A DNA stretch of 64,000 nucleotides. Origin: Tagetes erecta (taxonomy: Eukaryota > Streptophyta > Magnoliopsida > Asterales > Asteraceae). The notes below the pieces were generated by a model. The model worked only from the letters and a program-made list of their open reading frames with translations, had not been told where the DNA came from and searched no databases. The DNA is taken from the NCBI GenBank assembly GCA_030867185.1, contig CM061494.1:1875001-1939000 (forward strand). The letters run 5' to 3'. Shown piece after piece: positions 1 to 11,006 of the stretch; position 1 is the first letter of the stretch, and each line of letters opens with the position of its first letter. The translations under genes were made by a program, and so were the position numbers.

Positions 1-414
1 GTCGTTGGATGTTTATCAAACTTCCACTTAAAAGCGTTAAATTTAATTTGTTATACTTCATGGTCGTACTGGGCACTCGATCTTGAAATCACTCCGGGGC
101 ACCAAGTTTTTTAATATATGGTACGTGTTGAAAAGATAAAAAACAATGAATTTTATTTTGAAAAAAAGTGACATGAAAAGAAGCTATAAACGTTTAAAAA
201 AAAAGGTGAAGATGGCATGTGATCTCAATGGGAAACCCTTTCTTTAGTGAAGAACAATGGAACCTTTTGATCATCTTGAATCAATTTGAGAGAACCGAGG
301 GTGTGGGGTAGGATGGGGTGAGAGGTGAGTTTAGGTTTTTAGGTGGTGGTGGATGGGAGTTTAGGTTTTGGGGTGGGAGAGGGTTTAGGTTTTTAGGGGG
401 ATGGGTGGGTGATA
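1..414. other. Intergenic, no gene; G-rich telomere-like repeats from about 295
   Basis: I see no coding exon here. From about 295 the + strand becomes strongly G-rich, with degenerate repeats built around GTTTAGGTTTT and runs of G (GGGGTGGG). They resemble the plant telomere repeat TTTAGGG but are irregular. The same type of sequence continues after the inserted MITE (964-1090) and recurs in reverse complement at 44845-44980. Confidence 0.5.
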
Positions 415-961
415 GGGCTGGCAATTTCTGATACGGACACGATAACACGATACGAAACGACACGGAATTAACAGGTTTCGTGTTTGACCTTAACAGGTGC
501 CGTGTCATTAACAGGTTAACACGATAAAGACACGTTAATTATCGTGTCTTAACAGGTTAAAGATCTGTTAACACGATAGGTCACCTGTTAATATTTATTT
601 ATATGAAATGTTAGTGGAAAATGGAGGTGGAGATGGACTTTAATAGACTTTTAATATTTTTTTCATATTCGTTTATCAAGTTTTATTATAGTTAAATACT
701 ATTTTTATGTAATTTTGTTGTTTTGTGTCTTAAGAATTATCATATTGAGTCATATTTATTATTTAAGACTTATGAATTTTTTTAAAAATTTTAATTTTTT
801 TAAAAATGGGTTTTTATCGTGTCATATCGTGTAACCTGCTTTTTATCGTGTTCGTGTTCGTGTTTGGAAAAAATGACACGATAAGTTATCGTGTCGTGTT
901 CGTGTTTGACCTTATCGTGTTCGTGTCTTATCGTGTCGTGTCTGACACGATATGCCAGCCC
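415..961. mobile_element. MITE with terminal inverted repeats GGGCTGGCA, 547 bp
   Basis: The left end reads GGGCTGGCA and the right end TGCCAGCCC, a perfect terminal inverted repeat. Both sides are flanked by TA (413-414 and 962-963), which fits a 2-bp target duplication of the Tc1/mariner (Stowaway) kind, although a chance match cannot be excluded for two bases. The subterminal arms are built from many copies of ACACGATAA / TTATCGTGT and of TTAACAGGTT, in opposite orientations in the two halves, so the element can fold back extensively. The centre is AT-rich and I see no transposase. It is inserted inside the G-rich repeat tract. Confidence 0.75.
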
Positions 962-963
962 TA

Positions 964-1234
964 ATGGGTGAAGAGTTTAGGCTTTTGAGGGTTGGGGTGG
1001 AGGTTTAAGTTTTGGGTAGTGTTGAAGGGTTAGGTTATCGGGAATTCGGGATAGTGTGGGGATTTAGGTTTTGAGGCAGAGGGGGTAGGAGTGGAATGAG
1101 TATATCTTTAAAAGTATATATGATTATGTGATTTATTTGTTCTAATTGTTTTTTAACTCAAGATATTTTAGCTTTAAAGTTATAAGGAGTTTTTTGTGGG
1201 GTGCATGGAAAATGATTATTTACATTCATGATCA
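964..1234. other. Intergenic; continuation of the G-rich repeat tract
   Basis: The tract interrupted by the 415-961 MITE continues to about 1090 with the same TTTAGGTTTT and GGGTGGGG pieces, then gives way to AT-rich sequence. No exon is visible. Confidence 0.45.
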
Positions 1235-2131
1235 TCTTCCTATTTTAATAATTGAGTAACTCATTCACATGTTATAATTTTAAGTAATTTTAACTATCAC
1301 ACATAGGATTTTGCTTATATGTCATGGTCTAATTTAATTTGATTGAGATTTTTAAGTCGGGCCATGGTATGCCGCATATTCGAAATTACCCGATAATTTG
1401 AAATAAAAAATTACCAAATATCATGAATTATCTCTTAATCCAAATTATTCAAGTTAAAAGTTTACCAATTACCATGGATTATATCTCATTTATTTTAGAA
1501 TATGATTTTTTATATGAAAATATTTGTAAATATGCAAACCAATTTAATAAGGATGTGTTAAAAATAAATTTGTTTCAATTAGGTAACTTATCTTTAAGTT
1601 TTGTTTCAATTAAGTCACTTAAACTTTATTTTGTTTCAATTTAGTAACTTATCTTTACGTTTTGTTTCAATTAAGTAAGTTGACTTTAGAAATATGTTTT
1701 AATCATAAATGACTAACTTGTATAACATGTAAAAATTGATTTTTAACACACAAATTGTAATTTAAAAACATTTTTTTGGAATTTATATAAATTTTCATAT
1801 ATTAAAAATGTTTCACAATTTAAAAAATTAATATTCACATATATATGATTGAAATATTAAAGTAAATTTAAATTATCTAATTAAAACAAAACAAAACAAA
1901 GTTTGAGTGACTTAATTGAAATAAAATTTAAAAATAAGTTATCTAATTGAAACAAAACAAAATTTAAATAACTTAATTGGAACAAACTTAAAGATAAGTT
2001 ACTTAATTGGAACAAAATAAAGTTTGAATGACTTAATTGGAACAAAATCGAAACTTGGTTATGTTTCTATAAAGTTACCTCAGTTAAAACCTATAAACCA
2101 AAATCTTGTATGTACACCGATACTAATCTAG
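1235..2131 (+). mobile_element. Non-autonomous Helitron-like element, with a nested foldback
   Basis: It starts with TC after an A (A|TCTTCC at 1234/1235) and ends with CTAG before a T (2128-2131), the arrangement expected for Helitron insertion into an AT dinucleotide. The first ~250 bases match, with many substitutions, the elements at 24896-25396 (+) and 23603-24237 (-): all three begin TCT.CCTATT.TAATAATTGAG (dots are variable sites) and share the later motif CATATTCGAAAT. The 3' end (GATACTAATCTAG) matches the other copies, but its hairpin is degraded. The extra length over the 501-bp copy comes from a nested inverted-repeat block at about 1560-2060. No Rep/helicase coding sequence is present. 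Confidence 0.7.
1560..2060. repeat. Nested foldback with minisatellite arms (TTTGTTTCAATTAAGT-type units)
   Basis: The left arm has about three to four copies of a ~35-base unit containing TTTGTTTCAATTA.GTAACTT. The right arm, from about 1880, carries the reverse complement (AAGTTA..TAATTGAAACAAA), also in several copies. The two arms can pair over a long distance. Related single units occur at about 7940-8010 and 39140-39190, so the family is dispersed. It interrupts the Helitron-like element, so it inserted later. Confidence 0.55.
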
Positions 2132-2555
2132 TTTAACTTCTTTATAGAGTAACAATTCAATCATTCACTTAATTATATCGATGACTCAAAATTATTCTTT
2201 TGTTCCCAATAAAAAAAATACTCAAAGGCTTCAATTTATAGGCATAGTTCATTCGATTATTCTTCGTTATCTAAGGCATGCCATATTGATCTCATGTTTA
2301 TCTGCAAGCCCTTGATATTTTTTTGGACGAAATTAGTTCTCCCCAACACAAAACATAACAAGAATAATTATTATGTCTTGTTTCGGATAATAAACCAAGT
2401 CAAAGTATATTTCATCGATCAAAAAGAAATTTTGTCCGCCATTAATCTGGTGTGTAGCTTCATGATAAGAGATGCAATACTTACAAATTAATCAACGAAT
2501 GAGATTAAAAATTGAAAATCATTTAAATCAACAACAATGTTCTTATAGTTGGAAA
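2132..2555. other. Intergenic, no feature seen
   Basis: AT-rich sequence between the Helitron-like element and the AACCGG-rich element. The open frames here are short and resemble no protein family I know. Confidence 0.4.
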
Positions 2556-3048
2556 AAAAACTAGAACCGATCCAATAACCGAAAACCGGTTCTATAAGAA
2601 CTGAACCGGAACCTAACCGAACCATAGGTTCTGAATAGATTATACTATTTTTTTCTCAAATTTTAGGTTCGAAAAGAACCGGAACCAGTTCCTACAAAAA
2701 AAGGTTCTTGGAAAAACCGGTTTTTGGAAGAACCGGTATTTTTAGTGTAATATTTAACGTTTTTATTATTTTTTTTGGAAGGTAACGAGATATTTATGAC
2801 CATAGACTCTAAATAAAAGTTAAATGGAGAGTGAAGATTTGTAGCAGCTCAGCGTACTACCCATCTCGTAGGAAAAAAACGGGTTTTTAAGAACCTGAAT
2901 CGGTTCTATAAGAACTGGAACAGGTTCTACGAGAATCGGAACCAGTTACATAGATTCTAGTTTTTACACAAAAAACCGGTTCTTATAAAAACCAGTTCCT
3001 TTACCGCCAACAAAAACCGGTTCTTAAAAAAACCAATTTGTGCACCTC
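2556..3048. mobile_element. AACCGGTTC-rich element remnant, right end GTGCACCTCT
   Basis: The segment is dominated by copies of GGTTCTTA and AACCGGTTC in both orientations and can fold on itself. Its right end reads TTTGTGCACCTCT. The same composition and the same end occur at 16194-17127, where both ends are visible (AGGTGCACA / TGTGCACCT), so the two belong to one family. Here the left end is degraded and its limit is approximate. Confidence 0.5.
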
Positions 3049-5270
3049 TAGTCCGCTTACACCTAACCTCTACAGCTCTACTGCTCTACATGTTCTCCCT
3101 TTTTCACTATGAGCCCATCAGTCCACAACTAAGCCCAATGCGTAAATGAAGCCCATCAACCAGATATCGGCCATTAACCAAATTTACATGCAACAAGTCA
3201 ACACTCAACAACTAACACCAAAAAAAATAACTATAGGCAAATTGAATACGAGTATTAATTAGTTGGCCGATAATAATTCCACATGAGAATTTTCTTAGCT
3301 ACAAGTCCCACATTATATATCTTTATATCTCATTGGACATCCATTAAGAAGAATTCAACTCTGTTAATCAAGTCGATCGTTATTTGGTGGACCGTTTCGA
3401 GGTAAGATTTGCATTCGTCCTCCTTCTGATTAAAACCTTAAAACGTCAGTTTGAAATACGGATAAAACCTAACGGAGGTAAGTTTTCTATGATTGGGTTC
3501 CAATTAGAAAAAATAATAGTGTGAAATGTGGGACTAGTGTCAAGAAATTCTCAGGTGAGATTATTATTGGCAATTACAAAAGAAATACAAGATTATTAAA
3601 ATCACAATTAAATTGTTTTTGAAAATTAAATGGGGTTGTACTCTTTCTGACTTTTTTATAAGTTCAAATGTTATTAACTATTTTTTTTATTTTTTATAAA
3701 ATGTTTTTATATATATAAATTTTGTTTCCCTTGATTTCATATCTAAAATAAAATTCTGGCCTAAAACTTGTAACTCCTTTGTGGATTTGTCTAAGTCTAT
3801 TAATTTTCAATATAAAATGTGTTTTATAATTTTATTCATCTTTCTTGTATTATAATAATAACTAGATATGAGACTGGGCTACGCGTTGCAGCGGCCGGGT
3901 CATGTGTTCGTGTATATCGTATGTGATTTCGTCACATTCGTTTATTAAAAAAGTTTCATGTCCCGCACATTCACGACACAAATGCGCAATGTGTCACATA
4001 TCAAAAGGCAACAAAATACTAAAAGTTAGAAATAAAAAATAACTAACCTCTGATAATGTGAGCCGAAACTCATCGGGAAACACATTGGCTGCAACCCACT
4101 AGACTTAACCAAAGGTTGAACTCAAGTCACTACTCATAGAAGAAAATTAGCACATCTTATGTGAGAAATAAACCCTATTTTATGTCAGATGTGAGACTTG
4201 AATCAAGACATCCTCACTTTCTTTTAAATCGTTTCTCTAAAATCGTGAAACACATGTTTTATGATCATACACGTTTTTAAACAACAAACTACGTTGAATA
4301 TGTTATGAAACGATATAAAAGTTGTAAGTTTAAAAGTAAATATAAAATATTTGTTATCTTTAGGTTATAACATTATTATAAAGAGTTTCAAACATACTTG
4401 TACTGATAAATAAATTCTAAAATTATTTCCACAGTTTAGTTTACGTTTAAAATTGTTAATTTAAATAAATGTGATTAATAAATTCTATAATTATTTCCAC
4501 AGTTTAGTTTACGTTTAAAACTATTAATTCAAAAAAAACCTAAGTAGATTTGCATGCTCGCGCAACTTTGCTAATTTGTGTGGTGTTGTCATTTGTTTTA
4601 CAAAAGCCGTATGCTAGTTTTGAGCCATACATGTTGGTTTATTGTTGCCCATGAACTGACTACATATTACATACAAAAGTGCCCATGCTTGGGTGCAAAA
4701 GACTATCTAGGGTTGTTCATCGCCACCAACACCACCACCACCACCCGGTTCAAATCAAGATCTCTCGTATAAAAATAGAAGGTTATAATTAACTAACTGT
4801 CGCAAGAATAGTCATAAGATGAGCAATATTGAAAAATATCATTTACAACTTTAAAGACACAAATGTTTACTAAAGTCATATAGGGTCACGATTAATCAAG
4901 TAGCAAAATGTCCTTTAAAGCTCTAAAGACACAAATGTTCACTGAAGTAATGAAGTTACAGGTCACACATAAACATATTGTTCATATAGTTTGGTGCAAA
5001 TACCCATCAAAATAACATGTAGATGAAACAACACTATAAGCACGAATTGAGGAATGCTTGAAATCAATAAGGGGCGTAAATTTACCTGATTAATTGAACT
5101 GACATTCATGGAACCTACACCAATCTGAGCTGCAGTTGGACTCTACTCCAAATTGTAATAATCTTCCATATTTAGTGGTGGTTCAATTGACCCTGCATAA
5201 GCAAAATAACCCTTCAAAAAAAATAAAAAATAAAAAAGAATAATACCTGAAAACGAAAGCGGTGAAAATC
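3049..5270. other. Intergenic; minus-strand Helitron-type 3' end at about 3872
   Basis: No gene is supported. Read on the minus strand, positions 3910 down to 3873 carry a GC-rich imperfect hairpin (CGC...TGCAAC...GCG), about ten bases, then CTAG followed by T. This is the layout of a plant Helitron 3' end. I could not place a matching 5' end to the right. The rest is AT-rich; 4578-4772 is open but contains a CACCAC simple repeat and shows no protein signature. Confidence 0.35.
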
Positions 5271-5301
5271 TACTCGTCAACACAGAGAGACGAAGACGAA
5301 G

Positions 5302-5523
5302 ATGGGTTCGAGAGCAGCTGATGTGGGAAAAGAAACCCTAACTGTCACCCTAAACCCAACAAAGAAACAGCGACAAATGACACACAGTCGACGGAGAAAG
5401 TTACCGGAGATGATGAAAGAGAGTGACGACGGCGAGGAGATGTACATACAGAGGGAAATCGGAAAGGATTTATATGAATTATATCTACATATATTTTCAT
5501 TTCCAATTATTAATTTCATATAA
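5302..5523 (+). pseudogene. Possible captured 5' gene fragment, 73-codon open frame
   Basis: An ATG with a gene-like leader (GAAGACGAAG before ATGG) opens a 73-residue basic and charged frame: it begins MGSRAADVGKETLTVTLNP and contains KKQRQM and RRRKLPEMMKESDDGEEM. I do not recognise the family. Its higher GC content stands out against the AT-rich surroundings. It lies between two minus-strand Helitron-type 3' ends (about 3872 and 5642), so a host gene fragment picked up by a transposon is possible. The last ~20 residues become AT-rich and hydrophobic, as if an exon boundary had been passed. A chance frame remains possible. Confidence 0.22.
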
Positions 5524-6250
5524 CGAATTAATTAACGAATCAAATATATTCAGTACTTATTTGATAAGACTCCAATTAAAACAAATTGGATTCATGCAAT
5601 AAGATTTAAAATCTTAAAGCGATATAAAGTTATATCTTACACAACTAGTTTAACACGCGTGAGTATCCATAAGGTAAAACGAGAAAATTAAATATAATTA
5701 TGTTATAATATTAACAGTAGAATTAACCTTGATAATACGACATAAAGTCGTAAAGTATGCTAACATGCAAAAATTTAAAAAAAGCTATGCTAACATGAAA
5801 TAGTGAAAACCACTAGTATTGTAACATTCGTAAATAGTATTATAACATTAAAAAGGTTAAACTACATATTTTAAAAGATATGGATCTGGGTTAAACCAAG
5901 ATCCACGAACCGGTTGAGAGCCTGATCCTAAGAATCGTTATGGTGGCGATAAGTAACACGGTGTGGTGCCATTACTTAACAATTTATTAGAAGAGAATAA
6001 GTGATGGCCGGATGAAAACATGCAAATCCTAAAAATATAAAATTTTAAAAAGCGGCAAACTACAGCATTGAACTCATGACCCATAGATTGTATAAAACTA
6101 GATGTAACCACTTGGTCTTCCTTTGGCTATACGGTGTTCAAGACATTTTATATCTGAACATATAAATACAGCAAATTTTGGAGGCCTAAAAATTTTTTAC
6201 CGCCTAAAGCAGTTGCTTATTTTAGAAACACTATGGCTGCCCCAATATAT
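5524..6250. other. Intergenic; Helitron-type 3' end candidate at about 5642
   Basis: No exon seen. On the minus strand the palindrome CACGCGTG is followed by TTAAACTAG and T, again the hairpin-plus-CTAG layout. Similar ends occur at 44277 (-) and 49934 (+). The body of the element could not be delimited. Confidence 0.3.
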
Positions 6251-6251
6251 T

Positions 6252-6737
6252 AGTGTAATTACATAAATGGGTCTTATAATTTAGTCAAAACCATATGTTC
6301 GGGTATTAAGAGTTTTTGTAACAAGTTTGGGTATTGTGATTTTAATTTGTAACGAGTTTGAGTATTAATACTAACAGTCATTAGTTTTTTATTAGATAGA
6401 AATCTATTTCAATCATTTTGCTAGATTACCGTCGGCTTCGATTCAAGGGATCGGAGAGGGTTAGTGTGTTGGTCTTTATTTCTTATTTTTGTTATTTAAT
6501 TAGAGTTAAGTGAATAAATAATCCCTTGAATATAAAACAATCGAATTTGCATCCGTCAAATGCAAAAAAAAACCCAAAATACTCTCAGTTTAACAAAAAA
6601 ACTAACCTGTTGTTAGTTTGAACATCCAAACTCGTTACAAATTGAAACCACAATACCTCAAGTTGTTACAAAAAATTATTATTACCCAAACATATGATTT
6701 TGACTAAACCATAGGACTTAATTGTGTAATTAACTCT
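6252..6737. mobile_element. Foldback MITE with long inverted repeats
   Basis: The left arm (from about 6252: GTGTAATTACATAAATGGG, then TTAGTCAAAACCATATG) is matched in reverse complement by the right arm (CATATGATTTTGACTAAACC, then TTGTGTAATTA) ending near 6735. Internal pieces such as GTAACGAGTTTG pair with CAAACTCGTTAC. The arms are more than 100 bases each with mismatches. No coding capacity. The exact ends and target duplication are not clear. Confidence 0.6.
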
Positions 6738-7350
6738 ATATGTTATTTGTTTGCGAATGAGAGAAAAAAAGTTATTTTGTAGAAAGAGAAAGATTCATGT
6801 ACAAAGTATGATTTTGGTACAAAGTGTAATAATGTTTTATAGCCGTTTGATCTACTTTTAATGGTTAAGATCAAGTTGTAGATAAATCAATTGGTGGAGA
6901 GGTATTTTTGTCATAGCCACTTTTGTTGACTTTTTCTCTCTCCACATGCAAGGCACATGTCAATTACACCACTTTTTTTAAACGTTAATAACTTTTACAT
7001 ACGGCATTATTTTTTAAAAAAAATTACACCAAAAAAACAAACGTTTTTTTATCTTCGAAACGCATATAGTATTGATATATATAAAAAAAAGTTCAAATGT
7101 GTTTGCATTTGGTAACACTTGTGTATAGAGCACTCGGTTTTAGATTTAATTTCATAAATAAAATGTAGTGTGATTTATTTGATTTAATATGGGAGGCCTT
7201 TAATATATACGCTTGTTGTCGTTTAATAAAAAAAAGAAAGACAATCTATTTTGTAGTACAGTACTAGTAAAGGGGGTCCATGCTTAGCTTGATGCAAAGG
7301 CACCAATGGAGACAACACTATCTTGAATGATGCGGATCTTTCTACACTTA

Positions 7351-7649
7351 GGCTACGCGTAGTGGACGTGATAATGTCCATAACACCCCCCATAACGCAT
7401 CTACACCATTACGCATGCGTGTTATGGGGCAAAAATTCATCCGGGTGTTTTATATATAACGCATGCGTCTCATCCCTCTCTTTTCTACTTCTTTCACACA
7501 CACACACACACACTCTCTATCACTTCTCTCTCTTGGTAATGATTAAAGGTATTATCCCATTACGCCGCATTTTCGTATAATGCCCCTTTTTTAGCCATCG
7601 TCCAAATTGCGGAAAATATCTTTTACGACATTAACCACTACACATACTC
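7351..7649. mobile_element. Tourist-like MITE, about 300 bp, TTA target duplication
   Basis: Ends are imperfect inverted repeats: left GGCTACGCGTAGTGG, right reading inward GAGTATGTGTAGTGG. The element is flanked by TTA on both sides (7348-7350 and 7650-7652), the 3-bp duplication of PIF/Harbinger-type MITEs. It carries a CA microsatellite (about 7495-7513) and the palindromic word ACGCATGCGT. The open frame that crosses it is not a gene. Confidence 0.6.
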
Positions 7650-7652
7650 TTA

Positions 7653-8268
7653 TAGTATATATAGCCTCCTTCTAAAAAGGACTATGGTCACTATAATAAA
7701 ATCAAGCCTATAATTATCTAATGGAATAAAACCACCACATGAAATACGATTACTTTTTTTCCTCACTGATCTACTCTTACGAACCTCTCATTTTAAAAAA
7801 GCATGGTGGAGTCATCTGATTGGACTGTTGCTCACAAACCAGTCACTCTAGTAATGAATATTGTTCATCACGTTTCTCTTTCAATAATAGATAATTTGAG
7901 TATTAAAAACCAAACATTTCTTGTTATCCAAGTTAATTATTTAAATTAGAACACAATCCGAAACTTAATTTATCAAATAGAAACAAACAAAGTTTGAGTG
8001 ACCAAATGGGTAAAAAATCAAAACTTGATTATGACTCTCTGACATTTTCCAAAAAAATCAGTTCTTAAAGTTTTTATACACCTGCTTTATACGGTGTCGT
8101 ATTATTACGTCATATTAAGTTTTTTATGCCTTGTATGCTATATGTTATTATTTATTTATGTTGATGGTACCGATGTTGATAATCAAAGGGCAGGGCTGAC
8201 TCTTACTATGGGCAAGGTGTGTAATTGCATAGGACCCGGTCGCTCGAGGGACATAAATTTTTTTAATA

Positions 8269-8313
<45 letters not shown>

Positions 8314-8955
8314 TACTCCAGCTGGAACTTTATACATCCCAGGTAATTTTAAGCATTTTCAGTACTAGCCAGGTTAAAGGGGAGTTTTTTTTAACAACCA
8401 AATTATATTATGACAAAACCGACTAGGAAGGAGAGTGTTATAAATATAAATATGATTATATTTATTATTAGAGTTATCAACGATTAAGGGTGAGGGGGAG
8501 TTCACTCCAATAATCCATCCCTAACATTTTTCATATTTCACTCCACCTTAACTCATCCCTAGTTAATAGGAGTCCACCGCAATTCATTTATAAAAAAATT
8601 TAAAAAAAATGGAAACTAGCCAATGAAATGAGGTGGGGCCCACAATTATTGGTCAAACAATGAAAAAATGATCGGGGTGTGACTCAGTGAAAATTCCCCT
8701 AGTTTCACCCCAATTTTCGGCCCCTAGGGTGGGGCGATGTTCCCGTCGGCCTCTAATCGGCCCATACTCCATCTCGTGTCCACTACGTATACACTAGTAT
8801 AGATAAAGGGTTTCCTCTGTGTATATACCTCTTTGTTTAACAATAAGTGTATTTTGTTGGTATATATTTAATTCGAGACAAAAAAACCATAAACATGTTC
8901 TACGTTTTTCCCTTTGCTATTACTTTGTTTCCTTAAATGGTTTCGGAACTTTTTT
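7653..8955. other. Intergenic upstream of the BAHD gene; TA/GA microsatellite
   Basis: No exon is visible. About 8270-8302 is a (TA)n run followed by (GA)n at 8301-8312. At 8470-8760 there is a C/G-rich stretch with several CACTCCA and CATCCCTA words that looks like another short repeat element, but I could not define ends. The last ~100 bases are the proximal promoter of the acyltransferase gene. Confidence 0.45.
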
Positions 8956-8960
8956 AGGGT

Positions 8961-8968
8961 TATAAAAG
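8961..8968 (+). promoter_or_regulatory. TATA box of the BAHD acyltransferase gene
   Basis: TATAAAAG lies only 27 bases before the first in-frame ATG (8996). Plant transcription usually starts 25-35 bases after the first T of the TATA box, near 8986-8996, so this ATG would have almost no leader. That favours the next in-frame ATG at 9008, whose context GCTATGG is also better. Confidence 0.6.
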
Positions 8969-8995
8969 GACCCCCACATACAATCAAAGCGCAAA

Positions 8996-11006
8996 ATGAA
9001 ACTAGCTATGGCTGAAATAATTCATCGTGCACCGGTTTGCTCCACTTTCTCAGTTTGTTCCATGTTTAGACCCGCTTCTATGTTACAATTGAAACCGGCC
9101 AGTCGAATTACATGTTGTTTAACAGAACAGAAACCACAAACATTTTCATTGAGCGAACCTGAATCAGGCACCACCTCATTGCCCTTCAAAGTCAGGAAAA
9201 ATGCACTCGAGCTGATAGCTCCTGCAACACCCACGCCTCGTGAACTAAAGCTTCTATCCGACATTGACGATCAAGAAGGGTTTCGAGAACTGAATGGCAA
9301 AATTTTATTATATCCTAAAAATTCAAAAATGGGAAAAACAAATCCTGCGAGTGTGATCAGGGATGCTTTGGCGAAGGTACTAGTGTACTACTACCCGCTT
9401 GCTGGCCGGATCAAGGAAGGTCCGACCAGGAAGCTTATGGTAGACTGCACTGGGGAAGGTGTTGTGTTTGTTGAGGCGGAAGCAAGCGTTAGCTTGGAGA
9501 ACTTGGGGATAATTCTTCATCCCCCGTTTCCTTGTTTGGAAGAGTTTGTGTATGATTTTGATGGCCATGAAGGCACGATCGACTCCCCATTGGTGCACTT
9601 TCAGGTAAAGTTTAACATTTTTTTAATTTAATATGAAATTTGTGGAATTAATTCCCTTTAAACACTAGATCCAGATACATCATGTAAACATGTTTAACTC
9701 AACTAGTGTTGTAAACCTCAGTCTAGACAGTGGAGTGCTTGACGAATACTTGGTATTCAATAGGGTCTCGAGATGATGACACTAATGTGTGGCACCACAC
9801 GTGTTGCTATGCTTTTTTTACTTTGCTACATATGTTACATTTATGACATTAACAACGTTAAACATACATAGAAATACATACATAGAACATTGAGGTGTAA
9901 AAATACATATGTAGAACATTTGTTACAGACGTTAAGTTTGCAATTTTAAGTCGTAAAAATAAATTAGAACATTGCGGTGTAAATTCGTAAAGCAGAAAAA
10001 AGTAGGAGGTCAAAATTTGTCAATTATCAAAAGTCAAGGGTTATTGTGTAATTTACCAAGATGTTGGTTGAAAATACAAATTGTCAAAAATGTTAGGTTG
10101 TGAGTGAAATTTACTAAATGTTGACAGGTGACACGCCTATTATGTGGAGGTTTTGTGGTTACTTTTGGAATCAACCATACTATGTGTGACGGACAAGGAA
10201 TTGCGCAATTTCTAATGGCATTGACTGAAATGGCACAGGGTGCACTTGCACCATCAATAAAACCTGTGTGGCAAAGGGAGTTGCTTTATGCTAGGAATCC
10301 ACCTTGTGTAACATATCCGCATCCTGAGTATGATCAATTGGGTGATACCAAACACAAAAACGTCACAACCGATGAAATGACTCAAAAATCATTTTTCTTT
10401 GGACCGAGAGAGATGAAAGCCCTTCGTAGGTTTGTTCCAGAAACCTTTCAAAGTTGCACCACCTTTGAGGTGCTAACAGCTTGTCTTTGGCGGTGTCGTA
10501 CCATTGCGTTACAACAAAATCTAAAAGAGGTTACGCGTCTAATGATGTTTGTCAACGCACGTGCCAAGTTTAGGCCACGTATCCCTACAGGGTATTACGG
10601 AAACTGTATAGTCATGCCATGTGCGATTTCAACAATTGGAGATCTATGCAATAAACCATTAGGTTATGCTTTAAGACTTGTAATGAAAGCTAAAGCGAGT
10701 GTCACTGAAGAGTATGTGAGGTCAACGGCAGACTTAATGAGTATCAAAGGACGACCGCAATATACAACTTCTTCCACTTACATAGTATCAGATCATACAA
10801 GATTTAGATTCCACAAACTTAACTTTGGATGGGGGGAACCAATCTATGCAGGGCGCCCAATAGATGATATTCAGTTTCCTGGGGTCTATAGTGACTACAT
10901 GTTTTCAACAAACAACAATGGAGAATCCGGAATTGAAGTTATAATTGGCTTGCCAATACCAAGTATGGAAAAATTCGTCAAAGAACTTAATATTATGCTA
11001 AAATAA
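8996..11006 (+). CDS. BAHD acyltransferase, benzyl-alcohol benzoyltransferase-like, N-terminally extended
   Basis: Two exons: 8996-9604 and 10128-11006, phase-0 GT-AG intron, 495 residues from the first ATG (491 from 9008). BAHD enzymes move acyl groups from acyl-CoA to alcohols or amines. The catalytic HTMCD (HxxxD, His220 and Asp224) opens exon 2, and NFGWG at 435-439 is the family DFGWG motif with Asp replaced by Asn. The core begins near residue 62 (LPFKVRKNALELIAP) and continues with TPRELKLLSDIDDQEG, YYPLAGR and VWQRELLYARNPP, typical of the benzyl/hexenyl-alcohol acyltransferase group (clade V), usually about 450-460 residues. The ~60 extra residues are rich in Ser, Cys, Thr and Arg with almost no acid before residue 45, like a plastid transit peptide; BAHD enzymes are normally cytosolic. 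The frame is intact and all key residues are present. Substrate cannot be read from the sequence. Confidence 0.93.

Noticed and set aside
295..410. True telomere or chromosome end
   Set aside because: The TTTAGG-type repeats are irregular, interrupted, and followed by normal genes and elements.
5277..5519. Minus-strand frame opposite the 5302 fragment
   Set aside because: It overlaps a more gene-like + strand frame and shows no protein signature.
9022..9598. Minus-strand frames inside BAHD exon 1
   Set aside because: Shadows of the coding exon.
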